In this document: positions 18,916 to 27,490 of the stretch, one piece after another
Layout of the letters: every line of letters begins with the position of its first letter
How positions within the stretch are numbered: the first letter of the stretch is position 1
Assembly (NCBI RefSeq): GCF_004362045.1
Contig: NZ_SNWX01000006.1
Coordinates: 62,001 to 126,000 of the forward strand
Length of the DNA stretch: 64,000 nucleotides
Direction of reading: 5' to 3'
DNA from: Halanaerobium saccharolyticum
GTDB lineage: Bacteria; Bacillota; Halanaerobiia; Halanaerobiales; Halanaerobiaceae
Position numbers and translations under genes: made by a program
The notes under the pieces: model-generated
What the model was told of the DNA's origin: nothing
Databases searched by the model: none
What the model saw: only the letters and a program-made list of their open reading frames with translations

Positions 18916-19370
18916 TTTTTAAAGAAAAACACTATGATCATTTATTGATTTTAGTTAATAATCTTTTAATTATAATCTTATTGTTGGTTATTTTGCTAAC
19001 TGCCTTTAATTTTCTGATCGAAAATAAAGTTGAGTTTTTAAAATCTGATTGGGTACTGTTAAAAGAAGAAGCAACAAAATATAGATCTTTAATAGATAAT
19101 TCAGCATTACTGCAGAAGGAAACTGAAGGAAAAACAAATAAGTATAATTTTTTAATTTCTCTTGCCAATTATGCAGATAACTTAAGCTATAATTCGCTGC
19201 AGTTAAAAAATGATGTGCTTTATTTAAAGGCAGTTACAAACCAGCAGAAAAAAATTTTTGCTTTGATTGAAGCATTAGAAAAAGATCATAAATTTATTGA
19301 GGTAGACTTAATTAATATTAATCAAAGAGATAGTTACTATTTTGAGCTTGAAATACTGATGGAGCAGTAA
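18906..19370 (+). CDS. PilN-like inner-membrane protein
   Basis: A 154-residue bitopic protein with a short cytoplasmic N-terminus (MSVIFKEKHYDHLL), one strong transmembrane helix (LVNNLLIIILLLVILLTAF, about 15-35), then a coiled-coil-prone segment and a ferredoxin-like periplasmic domain ending in beta strands (YYFELEILMEQ). This is the PilN plan. It sits between the PilM-like and PilO-like genes. Confidence 0.6.
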   Translation: MSVIFKEKHYDHLLILVNNLLIIILLLVILLTAFNFLIENKVEFLKSDWVLLKEEATKYRSLIDNSALLQKETEGKTNKYNFLISLANYADNLSYNSLQLKNDVLYLKAVTNQQKKIFALIEALEKDHKFIEVDLININQRDSYYFELEILMEQ

Positions 19371-19383
19371 TGAGGTGGAAAAA

Positions 19384-19851
19384 ATGACTATTAAACAAAC
19401 AAAATTATTTAAAATTTCTTTAATCTTTTTACTGCTCTTTCTATTAATAGTTCAGGGGCTAAAAAGTAAAGAAATACTAAAAGAAAAAGAGCTGCTGCAG
19501 CTTGAAATTTTAGAACAGCAGAGACAGAATTATAATTTAAAAAATAAATATTCTACCAGGATTAGTACTAATAATTCCAGAGGTAAAAATAAGTTATTAA
19601 ATATCAAAGAACAAACTGCTGTGATTTTAGCTGAGGCAACAGCATATAATTTAGTACTTATCGACTTCAGTAGTACAGAAACTGAATTAAATTTAAATCT
19701 TAAAGGTAACTTTCACTCAATTTTAAACTTTATCTTTTATTTAGAAAACAGTGTTGAAGATTTAAAAATTATAGAGTTTAAAATCAAAAAAAATCAGGAT
19801 ACACTTTTCTTCTATGTCAGGCTAAAAAGTGAGCTGGTGGACAATGATTGA
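19384..19851 (+). CDS. PilO-like inner-membrane protein
   Basis: A 155-residue bitopic protein whose transmembrane helix LFKISLIFLLLFLLIVQGL is followed by a coiled coil (KEKELLQLEILEQQRQNYNL) and a periplasmic domain with FHSILNFIFYLENSVEDLKI, closely recalling PilO/GspM ferredoxin-like folds. AGGTGG just before supports ATG 19384 over the GTG at 19375. It is expected to pair with the PilN-like protein. Confidence 0.62.
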   Translation: MTIKQTKLFKISLIFLLLFLLIVQGLKSKEILKEKELLQLEILEQQRQNYNLKNKYSTRISTNNSRGKNKLLNIKEQTAVILAEATAYNLVLIDFSSTETELNLNLKGNFHSILNFIFYLENSVEDLKIIEFKIKKNQDTLFFYVRLKSELVDND

Positions 19852-20602
19852 AAAAGAAAAAAAGAAAAAACTGCTATTAGTTTTTCTGCTGGTAGTTATG
19901 TGCTTAATTTTATTTTCCAGCTATATTAAAACTACAGAAATAGAATTGAGCTCAATTTTTGGTCAAAACAATGAATCAAAGCAAAAAGAACTGCTTTTTG
20001 AAACTGATAATGAAATAAAAAAAGAAGTGATAGAACCAAAAAGGGATATCAGTAAGAATAAAAATGATTTAACTGTTAAGCCGGAGAAAAAAAATAAAAT
20101 AGAAACTATTGCTTTAACTAAAGAAATCAAAGATCCTTTTAAAAATGATCAAAGTGTTAATGATTTAGCTGAAGAAAAAAATGAAAACAGGAGCGGAAAC
20201 ACAATAAATAAGACAGAAGAATTAGTATTTTTAGAAAAAAATATGATTGCAGATAATTTGAGTTCTTCAACTCAAATTAAAGAAAAAATGACTGAGTCAA
20301 AAAAGGAAATTCCAGAAAAATCATCTCTGCCAGCTGCTGCAAACAAAGAAAAAATTATGAGAGCAGACAGACGGAGACTTAGTAATATTCAACTTCCCTT
20401 TAGACTGATTGGTATTATTAAAAATAGTACTAATTCTTCTGCTCTTTTTCTATATGAGGGACAGACGCTCTTAAAAAGAGAAAACGAAAGCATTGATGTT
20501 TTTAAGATAGAAAAGATTAAGAATAATAACTTGACTATAAGCTATCAAAAAGAGGAAAGGATAATCTACCTCTGGAAGGAGAAAAATAATGAAAATTATT
20601 AA
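19844..20602 (+). CDS. PilP/GspC-like protein linking platform and secretin
   Basis: A 252-residue protein with a single N-terminal transmembrane helix (LLLVFLLVVMCLILFSSYI), a long Lys/Glu-rich linker and a C-terminal beta domain (LPFRLIGIIKNSTNSSALF to EERIIYLW) like the homology region of PilP/GspC that binds the secretin N0 domain. KDPFKND in the linker resembles the PilP DPF motif. ATG 19844 is preferred to GTG 19829 because CTGGTGG precedes it. It overlaps the secretin gene by 14 bases. Confidence 0.65.
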   Translation: MIEKEKKKKLLLVFLLVVMCLILFSSYIKTTEIELSSIFGQNNESKQKELLFETDNEIKKEVIEPKRDISKNKNDLTVKPEKKNKIETIALTKEIKDPFKNDQSVNDLAEEKNENRSGNTINKTEELVFLEKNMIADNLSSSTQIKEKMTESKKEIPEKSSLPAAANKEKIMRADRRRLSNIQLPFRLIGIIKNSTNSSALFLYEGQTLLKRENESIDVFKIEKIKNNNLTISYQKEERIIYLWKEKNNENY

Positions 20603-21914
20603 GCAGTTTTTGCAGATATCAATTTTAGTTATAATTTTTCTTTTGCTATCTGCTTTTGTTAGAGCTGAAACTGCAGCTAAAAACGAATTAATTTCAATCA
20701 ACTTAAGAGATGTAGAATTGGAAACAGCCCTGATTATGCTGGCTAATACAGCTGATAAAAATCTCATTTGTGATAGTGCAGTTACAGGAAAAATTACTGT
20801 TATTTTTAATGATATAGTTTTTCGAAACGCACTAGATTTAATAACTGATAGTTTTAATTTAGATTACACCTTTGAGAATGAAATAATCTATGTTTCCACA
20901 GAGGAAAAACTGGCAGCTAAAAATAAAAAAATTATCAGTAAAAACTATAAACTGAAATATTTAAGTTCTGAAGCAGCTGCAAAAATTCTATATAATAACT
21001 TTAAAGAAATAAAAATCATTGATTTAAATAGTGAAGGCTTAATTATAAGTGGCAGCAAAAAAGATTTAAGAAAAATTGATAAAATAATAGTTCAAATTGA
21101 CCAGCCCCAGAAACAGGTGATGATTAAAGCAAGAGTTGAAGAAATTAGCAGAAGCAAAATTAAAGAATTGGGAATAAACCCCAACCAGCTCTCAGAGTTA
21201 AAAATAATAAAAAATGATTCTGGTAAAATAGAAAAATTAAGCCCCGGCTGGCCGGATACACTTAAAGCCTTAAATGAAAAAGGGTTATCTAATATTCTGG
21301 CAAATCCAAGTTTAATGACCCTGGACAGGAAAAAAGCAAAACTTGTAATTGGTGATCAAATTCCGGTTAAATTAGAAAGAATTGAAGCAGAGCAGACGGT
21401 TTCTACAATCAGTTATATTGAAGCGGGTATTGTGTTAGAATTTTTACCCAGGATTTTAAATGAAAATCAGATACTTCTGGAAATTAAACCTTCTGTTAAC
21501 AGTCTTGGACAGGTGCTGGCAGATGGTTTGCCGGCAGTAAATTCTCGCAGTGCTGAAACTACAGTCATTCTGGAAAACGGAGAAACCCTGGCAATTGGCG
21601 GTTTAATTAAAAAAGATGAACTAAAAACTATTAAAGAAGTTCCAATTCTGGCTGATCTGCCGCTGCTGGGTAAATTATTTTCAGCAGCAGAGAATACTGA
21701 GATAGAAACTGAGCTGATTATTTTTATCACCCCCGAAATTATAAAGAGTAATAAACAAATAAAACAGCAAAAGAAGTTAACAGATTCTCAGAGTGATAAA
21801 AATAAAAAAATCGAACTCAAAAAAGAGGAGATTGGAGGGGAAAAGAAGAATAAAAATAATAGAGAGTTTAAATCATTAACTGAGCAGGAATTAAAAGAAA
21901 TTTTAGAGAAATAG
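20589..21914 (+). CDS. Secretin (PilQ/GspD family), compact
   Basis: The outer-membrane channel for the pilus or secreted substrate, which implies that the host has an outer membrane. The signal peptide MKIIKQFLQISILVIIFLLL ends near ...VRAE. The N0/STN domain (INLRDVELETALIMLA to IIYVST, about 32-110), an N1 domain (about 115-180) and the secretin core follow, with ANPSLMTLDRKKAKLVIGDQ, IEAGIVLEFLPRI and the C-terminal VPILADLPLLGKLFS ... ELIIFITPEI. Only 441 residues, shorter than most. A Lys/Glu-rich tail of about 50 residues follows the core. No pilotin gene is evident. It is the last gene of the operon. Confidence 0.85.
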   Translation: MKIIKQFLQISILVIIFLLLSAFVRAETAAKNELISINLRDVELETALIMLANTADKNLICDSAVTGKITVIFNDIVFRNALDLITDSFNLDYTFENEIIYVSTEEKLAAKNKKIISKNYKLKYLSSEAAAKILYNNFKEIKIIDLNSEGLIISGSKKDLRKIDKIIVQIDQPQKQVMIKARVEEISRSKIKELGINPNQLSELKIIKNDSGKIEKLSPGWPDTLKALNEKGLSNILANPSLMTLDRKKAKLVIGDQIPVKLERIEAEQTVSTISYIEAGIVLEFLPRILNENQILLEIKPSVNSLGQVLADGLPAVNSRSAETTVILENGETLAIGGLIKKDELKTIKEVPILADLPLLGKLFSAAENTEIETELIIFITPEIIKSNKQIKQQKKLTDSQSDKNKKIELKKEEIGGEKKNKNNREFKSLTEQELKEILEK

Positions 21915-21943
21915 CAGGATATTTAAAGTTTATAGAGAATTTT

Positions 21944-21972
21944 AATTCAGGGGAAACCCTGAATTTTCTTTT
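21944..21972 (+). terminator. Terminator of the pilus operon
   Basis: AATTCAGGG (21944-21952) pairs perfectly with CCCTGAATT (21957-21965) around a GAAA loop, followed by TTTTCTTTT. The 29-base gap before aroKB starts right after it. Confidence 0.9.
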
Positions 21973-22000
21973 AGCAGTGAGTATTTGAGGAGGCAAATTA

Positions 22001-23602
22001 GTGAAAATTGTATTAACAGGATTTATGACTGCAGGAAAGACCACAGTTGGTAAAATTATTGCTGATAAAAAAAATTTAAGTTTTTATGATAGTGATAATT
22101 TAATTGAAGCAAGAGAAAAAATGAGCATTCAAGATATTTTTGCGGTTAAAGGAGAAGAGTATTTTCGGGAAATTGAAAAGGAAGTCATTGCGGAACTTTT
22201 AGATTCAGATGAGGATCTAGTTTTGGCTCCAGGTGGTGGTGCAGTTTTAAATGATGAGCTGAGAAAACTAATGCTGGAAAAAGCCGAAAATTTTTGTCTT
22301 GATGTCAGTCCGGAAGAGGTTTTAAGAAGAAATGAAAAAGAAGATATAATCAGACCTCTGCTGGAGGTGGATAATCCTCTGGCTAAAATAAATTCTCTTA
22401 TCGAAGAAAGAAAAAAATATTATCAAAATATTCCAGTTCATTTTGATAGTGATCAGTATTCAGCTGCTGAAATTGCTGATTTGATTTTAGCTGAACTTCC
22501 GGATCAAAAATTGAAAATTGAAATTAAAGCTCAGGATTCTAATTATCCGGTGCTAATTGATAAATCTTTCAAAAAAAGTAGTTTTAATAAAATTTTAGAG
22601 AAAATAAAGGGCCGTAAAGTTTTTTTGCTGGCAGATCGAGTTGTCATGAAAAACCATGCAGAACCTATAATTTCTTTAATTAAAGATAATTCTGAATTGG
22701 TTAGTTTAGAGCTGGAAGCTGGTGAGCAGATTAAGGATCTTAAATATCTTGAAAAAGCCTATAACATTCTTTATGAGAATAATTTTACCCGATCTGACTA
22801 TGTAATTGCCTTTGGCGGTGGTACAATTGGTGATCTGGGAGGCTTAATTGCTTCAACTTATTTAAGAGGACTGAAACTTATCCAGATGCCGACAACTTTA
22901 ATTTCACAATTGGACAGCAGTGTGGGTGGAAAAACAGCAGTTAATTTTAGAGATACTAAAAATTTGATTGGTACTTTTTATCAGGCAGAAATTGTATATT
23001 ATCAGCTCCAGTGGCTGGATACTTTAGAAATGAGAGAAATCAAATCCGGACTGGGAGAAGTTATTAAATATGCAATTTTAGGTGGCAGCCCTCTCTTTGA
23101 AATTTTAAAAGAAAATAAAGAAAAGATACTTAACTTAGATAAAGATATTCTGCTGCAGATATCCAAAATTTCTCTGCAGATGAAAGATTATTATGTAAGT
23201 GAAGATGTTAAAGATAAAGGATTAAGAAAAAAATTAAATTTAGGCCACAGTTTTGGACATGCAGTAGAGGGGGCAGAAAAATTCAAATATAAACATGGTG
23301 AGGCAGTTGTAATGGGAATTGCTTTTACAGCTTTTTTATCTCATACAATTGGAGATCTAAACCAGAAAGATTTTGAGCAGATTATTGATCTGATTGAAGA
23401 TTTTGAATATCAGCTTTTTCCTTCAGAAGACATTGAAGCAGCAGAACTTGCTTCTTATATAGCTCATGATAAAAAAATAAGTGATAATAAGATGTGGTGG
23501 GTTTTAATTAATGCTCCTGGTAATACGTATTTAAGTGATAGATTTGATCATAAAAATATTCAAAAATATATGGAGGAATACTTATGCAAAAAGTGGCTGT
23601 AA
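22001..23602 (+). CDS. aroKB: Fused shikimate kinase / 3-dehydroquinate synthase
   Basis: Bifunctional shikimate-pathway enzyme. Residues 1-165 are shikimate kinase: Walker A GFMTAGKTTVG (7-17), DSDNLIEA, APGGGAVL and the lid IIRPLLE. Residues 170-533 are dehydroquinate synthase: the NAD/metal core GGGTIGDLGG, LIQMPTTLISQLDSSVGGK, KYAILGG and LNLGHSFGHAVE with the zinc histidines. The two are usually separate genes in Firmicutes, so this is a real fusion; no stop or frame change lies between them. GTG 22001 follows GAGGAGG. It overlaps aroQ by 19 bases. Confidence 0.93.
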   Translation: MKIVLTGFMTAGKTTVGKIIADKKNLSFYDSDNLIEAREKMSIQDIFAVKGEEYFREIEKEVIAELLDSDEDLVLAPGGGAVLNDELRKLMLEKAENFCLDVSPEEVLRRNEKEDIIRPLLEVDNPLAKINSLIEERKKYYQNIPVHFDSDQYSAAEIADLILAELPDQKLKIEIKAQDSNYPVLIDKSFKKSSFNKILEKIKGRKVFLLADRVVMKNHAEPIISLIKDNSELVSLELEAGEQIKDLKYLEKAYNILYENNFTRSDYVIAFGGGTIGDLGGLIASTYLRGLKLIQMPTTLISQLDSSVGGKTAVNFRDTKNLIGTFYQAEIVYYQLQWLDTLEMREIKSGLGEVIKYAILGGSPLFEILKENKEKILNLDKDILLQISKISLQMKDYYVSEDVKDKGLRKKLNLGHSFGHAVEGAEKFKYKHGEAVVMGIAFTAFLSHTIGDLNQKDFEQIIDLIEDFEYQLFPSEDIEAAELASYIAHDKKISDNKMWWVLINAPGNTYLSDRFDHKNIQKYMEEYLCKKWL

Positions 23603-24030
23603 TTCATGGACCTAATTTGAATATGCTTGGATTAAGAGAACCAGAAATTTATGGAACAACTAACTTAGAAATGTTGAATAATGATTTAAGAAAAAAGGCA
23701 GATGAATTAAATATAAATATAGAAATAATGCAGAGTAATCATGAAGGAGAAATTGTTGATTTTTTACATCAGAACTACGAAAATCTAGCAGGAATAGTGA
23801 TTAATCCTGGTGGGTTGACTCATACAAGTGTGGTTTTAAGAGATGCATTAGCTTCTGTACGGCTGCCGGTTATTGAAGTACATATCAGCAACATTCATCG
23901 TCGGGAAGAATTTAGAAAAAAATCAATTACAGCTGAAGCAGCAGTTGGACAGATTACAGGTCTTGGAGTTTATGGTTATCTTTTAGCCTTAGAGGGCTTA
24001 AAAGATCTGTTTAGAAAGGAGAAATATTAA
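23584..24030 (+). CDS. aroQ: 3-Dehydroquinate dehydratase, type II
   Basis: Dehydrates 3-dehydroquinate to 3-dehydroshikimate in the step after AroB. The 148-residue protein carries the type II signatures: HGPNLNMLGLREPEIYG with the catalytic Tyr and Arg at the N-terminus, QSNHEGEIVDFLH, INPGGLTHTSVVLRDAL and EVHISNIHRREEFR with the active-site His. GGAGGAATA lies inside the aroKB end. Its last base overlaps the next ATG. Confidence 0.95.
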   Translation: MQKVAVIHGPNLNMLGLREPEIYGTTNLEMLNNDLRKKADELNINIEIMQSNHEGEIVDFLHQNYENLAGIVINPGGLTHTSVVLRDALASVRLPVIEVHISNIHRREEFRKKSITAEAAVGQITGLGVYGYLLALEGLKDLFRKEKY

Positions 24031-25097
24031 TGGAAAAAAGAATTAATAGACTTAGAGAAATATTAAAAGAAAAGAATATTGAATCTTTTTTAGTCACCAA
24101 AAAGGAAAATGTACGCTATTTAAGTCAGTTTACCGGGACAGCTGGTAAACTTTTAATAACCCAGAGTGACAGCGTTTTCATTACTGATTTTCGCTATCTT
24201 GAACAGGCAGCAAAACAGACAGATGGTTGTGTGATTGAGGAAATTAGCAGTAATTTTATTGATGGTTTTGCTGAACTATTAAAAAGGAAAAACATAAGAA
24301 ATTTAAGTTTTGAAAGTCAGGATCTGAATGTTAAAACCTACCACAAATTTAAAGAAAAATTAGATTTAGATTCTCTGAATCCAGTTGAATCTATGGTTGA
24401 AAAGTTAAGAATGATCAAAGATCAAAATGAGATTAATAAAATTAAAAAAGCGGTAGAAATTGCTGATCTAGGGTTTCAATTTCTGCTTGATTTTATCGAG
24501 CCAGGTAAAACTGAAAGAGAAATTTCGCTGGAACTTGAATTTTTTATGAAAAGAAAAGGTGGAGAGGCAAATGCCTTTGATTTTATTACAGCTTCTGGAA
24601 GAAGAGGTGCTCTTCCTCACGGTGTTGCCTCAACTAAAAAAATTGAAAAGGGTGATCTGGTAACAATTGATTTTGGCACGGTTTTTCAGGGATATCATTC
24701 TGATATCACCAGAACAATTGCAGTAGGTGAACCTTCGCAAAAATTAAAAGAAATTTATGAAATTGTTTTAAATGCACAAAAAAAAGTTATTGCAGAAATT
24801 AAAGCCGGTATGAGCTGTGTTGAAGCAGATAAAATTGCCAGAGACTTAATTGCAGAAGCGGGTTATGGAGATAACTTTGGTCATGGTCTGGGTCATGGTA
24901 TTGGGCTTGAGATTCATGAGGGACCCAGAGTTTCCTATACCTCCGAAGATAGTTTAAAATCAGGGATGGTTGTTACCGATGAACCGGGCATTTATGTTTC
25001 TGGACTCGGGGGAGTTCGAATTGAAGATGACCTTTTAATTACCGAAGAGGGATGTCAAGTTTTAAATACTGCTCCTAAAGAACTAATAATCTTATAA
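24030..25097 (+). CDS. pepQ: M24 metallopeptidase, Xaa-Pro aminopeptidase/dipeptidase
   Basis: Cytoplasmic dimetal peptidase that cleaves N-terminal residues before proline. The 355-residue protein has a creatinase-like N-terminal domain (1-125) and a pita-bread catalytic domain with the five metal ligands in DFGTVFQGYHSDITRT (two Asp), FGHGLGHGIGLEIHE (His), TDEPGIY (Glu) and GVRIEDD (Glu). This gene next to efp is a common Firmicutes arrangement. The choice between aminopeptidase P and prolidase cannot be made from motifs. Confidence 0.88.
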   Translation: MEKRINRLREILKEKNIESFLVTKKENVRYLSQFTGTAGKLLITQSDSVFITDFRYLEQAAKQTDGCVIEEISSNFIDGFAELLKRKNIRNLSFESQDLNVKTYHKFKEKLDLDSLNPVESMVEKLRMIKDQNEINKIKKAVEIADLGFQFLLDFIEPGKTEREISLELEFFMKRKGGEANAFDFITASGRRGALPHGVASTKKIEKGDLVTIDFGTVFQGYHSDITRTIAVGEPSQKLKEIYEIVLNAQKKVIAEIKAGMSCVEADKIARDLIAEAGYGDNFGHGLGHGIGLEIHEGPRVSYTSEDSLKSGMVVTDEPGIYVSGLGGVRIEDDLLITEEGCQVLNTAPKELIIL

Positions 25098-25171
25098 TTA
25101 GATTTCTAAAAAAGATTTTTAAACTTTCATTCTCTCTGCTTGTGTCTCTTATAGGCTGATAGGCTGATAAT

Positions 25172-25200
25172 TTGTTTAAAATGTTGATTTCTGCTATAAT
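25172..25200 (+). promoter_or_regulatory. Promoter of efp
   Basis: TTGTTT (25172-25177), 17-base spacer and TATAAT (25195-25200) with an extended -10 TG at 25192-25193. An 8-base direct repeat AGGCTGAT x2 lies just upstream (about 25153-25168), of unknown role. Confidence 0.7.
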
Positions 25201-25235
25201 TGAACTGCAGTAATAAAATAGTGGAGGTGCTTAAA

Positions 25236-25799
25236 ATGATTTCAACAAATGATTTTAATACAGGTTTAACAATAGAGCTGGATGGAGATGTATATCAGGT
25301 AATTGAGTTTCAGCATTCAAAATCCGGCAGAGGAAGTGCATTTGTTAGAACAAAATTACGCAATGTTGAAGAAGGCTACACAATCAACAAAACTTTTAAG
25401 GCAGGAGAAAAGGTAGAAACTGCCCATGTTGAAAAAAAGAAAATGCAGTTTTTATACTGGGATGGCAGTGATTATATATTTATGGACAATGATACATATG
25501 AACAATTCCATCTAAGTGAAGAACAGCTTGGTGATAAGGTTAAATATTTAAAAGAAAATATGGAACTTGACATTGCAGTTTATCAGGGACGTCCGATTGA
25601 TATAGAACTCCCAACTTTTGTTGAATTGAAAGTTGAGGATACTCAACCAAATATTCGCGGAAATACTGTCTCTGGTGGTAGTAAACCGGCGACTATGGAA
25701 ACGGGGCTTGTAGTTCAGGTTCCTTTATTTATTGAAGAAGGCGATATACTTAAAATAGACAGCAGAAGTAACGAATATGTAGAAAGAGTAAGCAGTTAA
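25236..25799 (+). CDS. efp: Translation elongation factor P, with Arg at the loop tip
   Basis: Binds the ribosome between P and E sites and relieves stalling at polyproline. The 187-residue protein has the three OB/KOW domains and the C-terminal family signature [24 protein letters not shown] sets ATG 25236 rather than TTG 25200. The tip loop of domain I reads KSGRGSAF, aligning R32 with the lysine that is modified in E. coli and B. subtilis (KPGKG). Arg-type EF-P is known with rhamnosylation in some proteobacteria. No modifying enzyme is encoded nearby, so the state of R32 is unknown. Confidence 0.94.
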   Translation: MISTNDFNTGLTIELDGDVYQVIEFQHSKSGRGSAFVRTKLRNVEEGYTINKTFKAGEKVETAHVEKKKMQFLYWDGSDYIFMDNDTYEQFHLSEEQLGDKVKYLKENMELDIAVYQGRPIDIELPTFVELKVEDTQPNIRGNTVSGGSKPATMETGLVVQVPLFIEEGDILKIDSRSNEYVERVSS

Positions 25800-25845
25800 A
25801 TACTGACTTTTAATTGAGATCATACATTAGGAGGGAGTTGACTAG

Positions 25846-26973
25846 ATGAACTATTTAATCATTGGAGCTTGTGCAGCAGGTGTTTCTGCAGCAAAAGAAA
25901 TCTTAAAAAACAGAAAACCCGATGATCAGATTTCTATTTTTACTGATGAAAATTATCCATTTTATTATCGTCCCCGCCTGATAGAATGTTTATCAGGGGA
26001 AGTTGAGGTAGAAGATATTATTATAAATGATCAACAGTGGTTTGAAGATAATAATATTGATTTACATCTTGATGAAAAAATTATTAAAATTGATGCTGAA
26101 AACAAAAAAATTATGAGTGAAAATGATCAATATAATTATGATAAATTATTGCTGGCAAATGGTTCTCACTGCTTTGTACCTCCGTTTTCTGGTGTAGAAC
26201 TGGAAAATATCTTTACTTTGAGGACAGCAGCTGATTTAAAGACAATTAATCGAGCTGCTGAAAAAGCAAAAAAAGCTGTAGTTGTAGGTGGTGGACTATT
26301 GGGACTGGAGATTGCCTATAACTTTGCCAAAGCTGGTCTGGACACAACTGTTTTAGAGGTGGCACCTTATCTGCTGCCAATGCAGCTTGATAAAAAGGGT
26401 GGAGACTTACTGGAGCAAAAACTTAAGCAGAATAATGTTAAAGTAATTACAGATGCCAGCACTAATGGCTTTGAAGGACAGAAAAATGTAGAAAGAGTTG
26501 TTTTAGAGGATCAGACTATTGAAGCAGATCTTGTTTTAATATCAACTGGAGTACGCTGTAATAATGGCCTGGCTGAAAATCTTCAAATTGATCAGAATAG
26601 AGGCATTATAGTAGACAGTAAAATGCAGACCTCAAATCCTGATATTTATGCTGCAGGTGATGTAGCAGAATTTGATAATAATGTTTATGGGATCTGGCCA
26701 CCTGCTTTAGCTCAGGGTAGAATTGCGGGAAAAGTTATGAGTGGGGAAGAAGCTGAATTTAAAGGTTATGTACCTTCTCATAAACTAAAAGTTGCCGGTA
26801 TTAATGTTGTTTCTCTGGGAGAGTTAAATAAGGATGGAGAATACGAAGAAGAAATACTGGTGGAGAATGATACTTATGTTAAAGTTATTAAAGATAATGG
26901 AGAAAAAATTGGAGCTTTAATTGTTGGTCAGTATTCAGAGCAAAATCAAATTTTGGCTGATGTTAAAAGATGA
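25846..26973 (+). CDS. FAD/NAD(P)-dependent oxidoreductase (pyridine nucleotide-disulphide family)
   Basis: A 375-residue flavoprotein with the N-terminal FAD motif GACAAGVSAAKEI (7-19), a second NAD(P) Rossmann motif VVVGGGLLGLEIAYNFAKAG near 145-165, and the FAD-binding PDIYAAGDVAEF near 265. Length and layout resemble rubredoxin/NADH oxidase-type reductases (NirB N-terminal and NADH:rubredoxin oxidoreductase group). No redox-active CXXC is present. A role in oxygen or peroxide protection through rubredoxin would suit an anaerobe, but the electron partner is not encoded here. Confidence 0.78.
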   Translation: MNYLIIGACAAGVSAAKEILKNRKPDDQISIFTDENYPFYYRPRLIECLSGEVEVEDIIINDQQWFEDNNIDLHLDEKIIKIDAENKKIMSENDQYNYDKLLLANGSHCFVPPFSGVELENIFTLRTAADLKTINRAAEKAKKAVVVGGGLLGLEIAYNFAKAGLDTTVLEVAPYLLPMQLDKKGGDLLEQKLKQNNVKVITDASTNGFEGQKNVERVVLEDQTIEADLVLISTGVRCNNGLAENLQIDQNRGIIVDSKMQTSNPDIYAAGDVAEFDNNVYGIWPPALAQGRIAGKVMSGEEAEFKGYVPSHKLKVAGINVVSLGELNKDGEYEEEILVENDTYVKVIKDNGEKIGALIVGQYSEQNQILADVKR

Positions 26974-27004
26974 TTTTTTAACTAAACAAAAAGGAGGGTG
27001 AATT

Positions 27005-27457
27005 ATGAGTGAAGAAAAAATTAAAGATATTGAAGAGGAGAAAGTGGAAGTAGAAAAAGAAGAAGAAAATGATGAGGGAAGCATTAAAATTGCGGATGAA
27101 GTCGTAGGTATTATTACCGGACTGGCTGCAACCGAAATTGATGGGGTCGCCGGAATGAGCGGCGGAATTGCCGGCGGAATTGCTGATATGCTTGGTAGAA
27201 AAAGCTTAAGTAAAGGTGTTAAAGTTGAAGTTAGCGATGAAACTGCAACAGTTGATGTTTATGTGATTATTAATTATGGTAATTCAATACCAGATGTAGC
27301 CTGGAAAATTCAGGATAATGTTAAACAGGCAATTGAAGGAATGACTGGTTTAAATGTTAAGGCTGTTAATGTTCATGTCCAGGGAGTTAATTTTCCGGAA
27401 GAGGAAAAAGAAGAACCCGAAAAAAATGAAGTAGAGGAAGTAGAAGACAAAGAATAA
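27005..27457 (+). CDS. Asp23/Gls24 family envelope stress protein
   Basis: A 150-residue soluble protein with the Asp23 core (about 25-135): IADEVVGIITGLAATEIDGVAG near the start and NVKAVNVHVQGVNFP at the end. Very acidic tails flank the core. Asp23 proteins are held at the membrane by AmaP, encoded next, and are linked to cell-envelope stress. AGGAGGGTG precedes the ATG. A glycine-rich stretch (GMSGGIAGGIADMLG) is typical of the family. Confidence 0.88.
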   Translation: MSEEKIKDIEEEKVEVEKEEENDEGSIKIADEVVGIITGLAATEIDGVAGMSGGIAGGIADMLGRKSLSKGVKVEVSDETATVDVYVIINYGNSIPDVAWKIQDNVKQAIEGMTGLNVKAVNVHVQGVNFPEEEKEEPEKNEVEEVEDKE

Positions 27458-27490
27458 ATTATTCTTTGAAAAATGATTGGAGGTTAAGCT

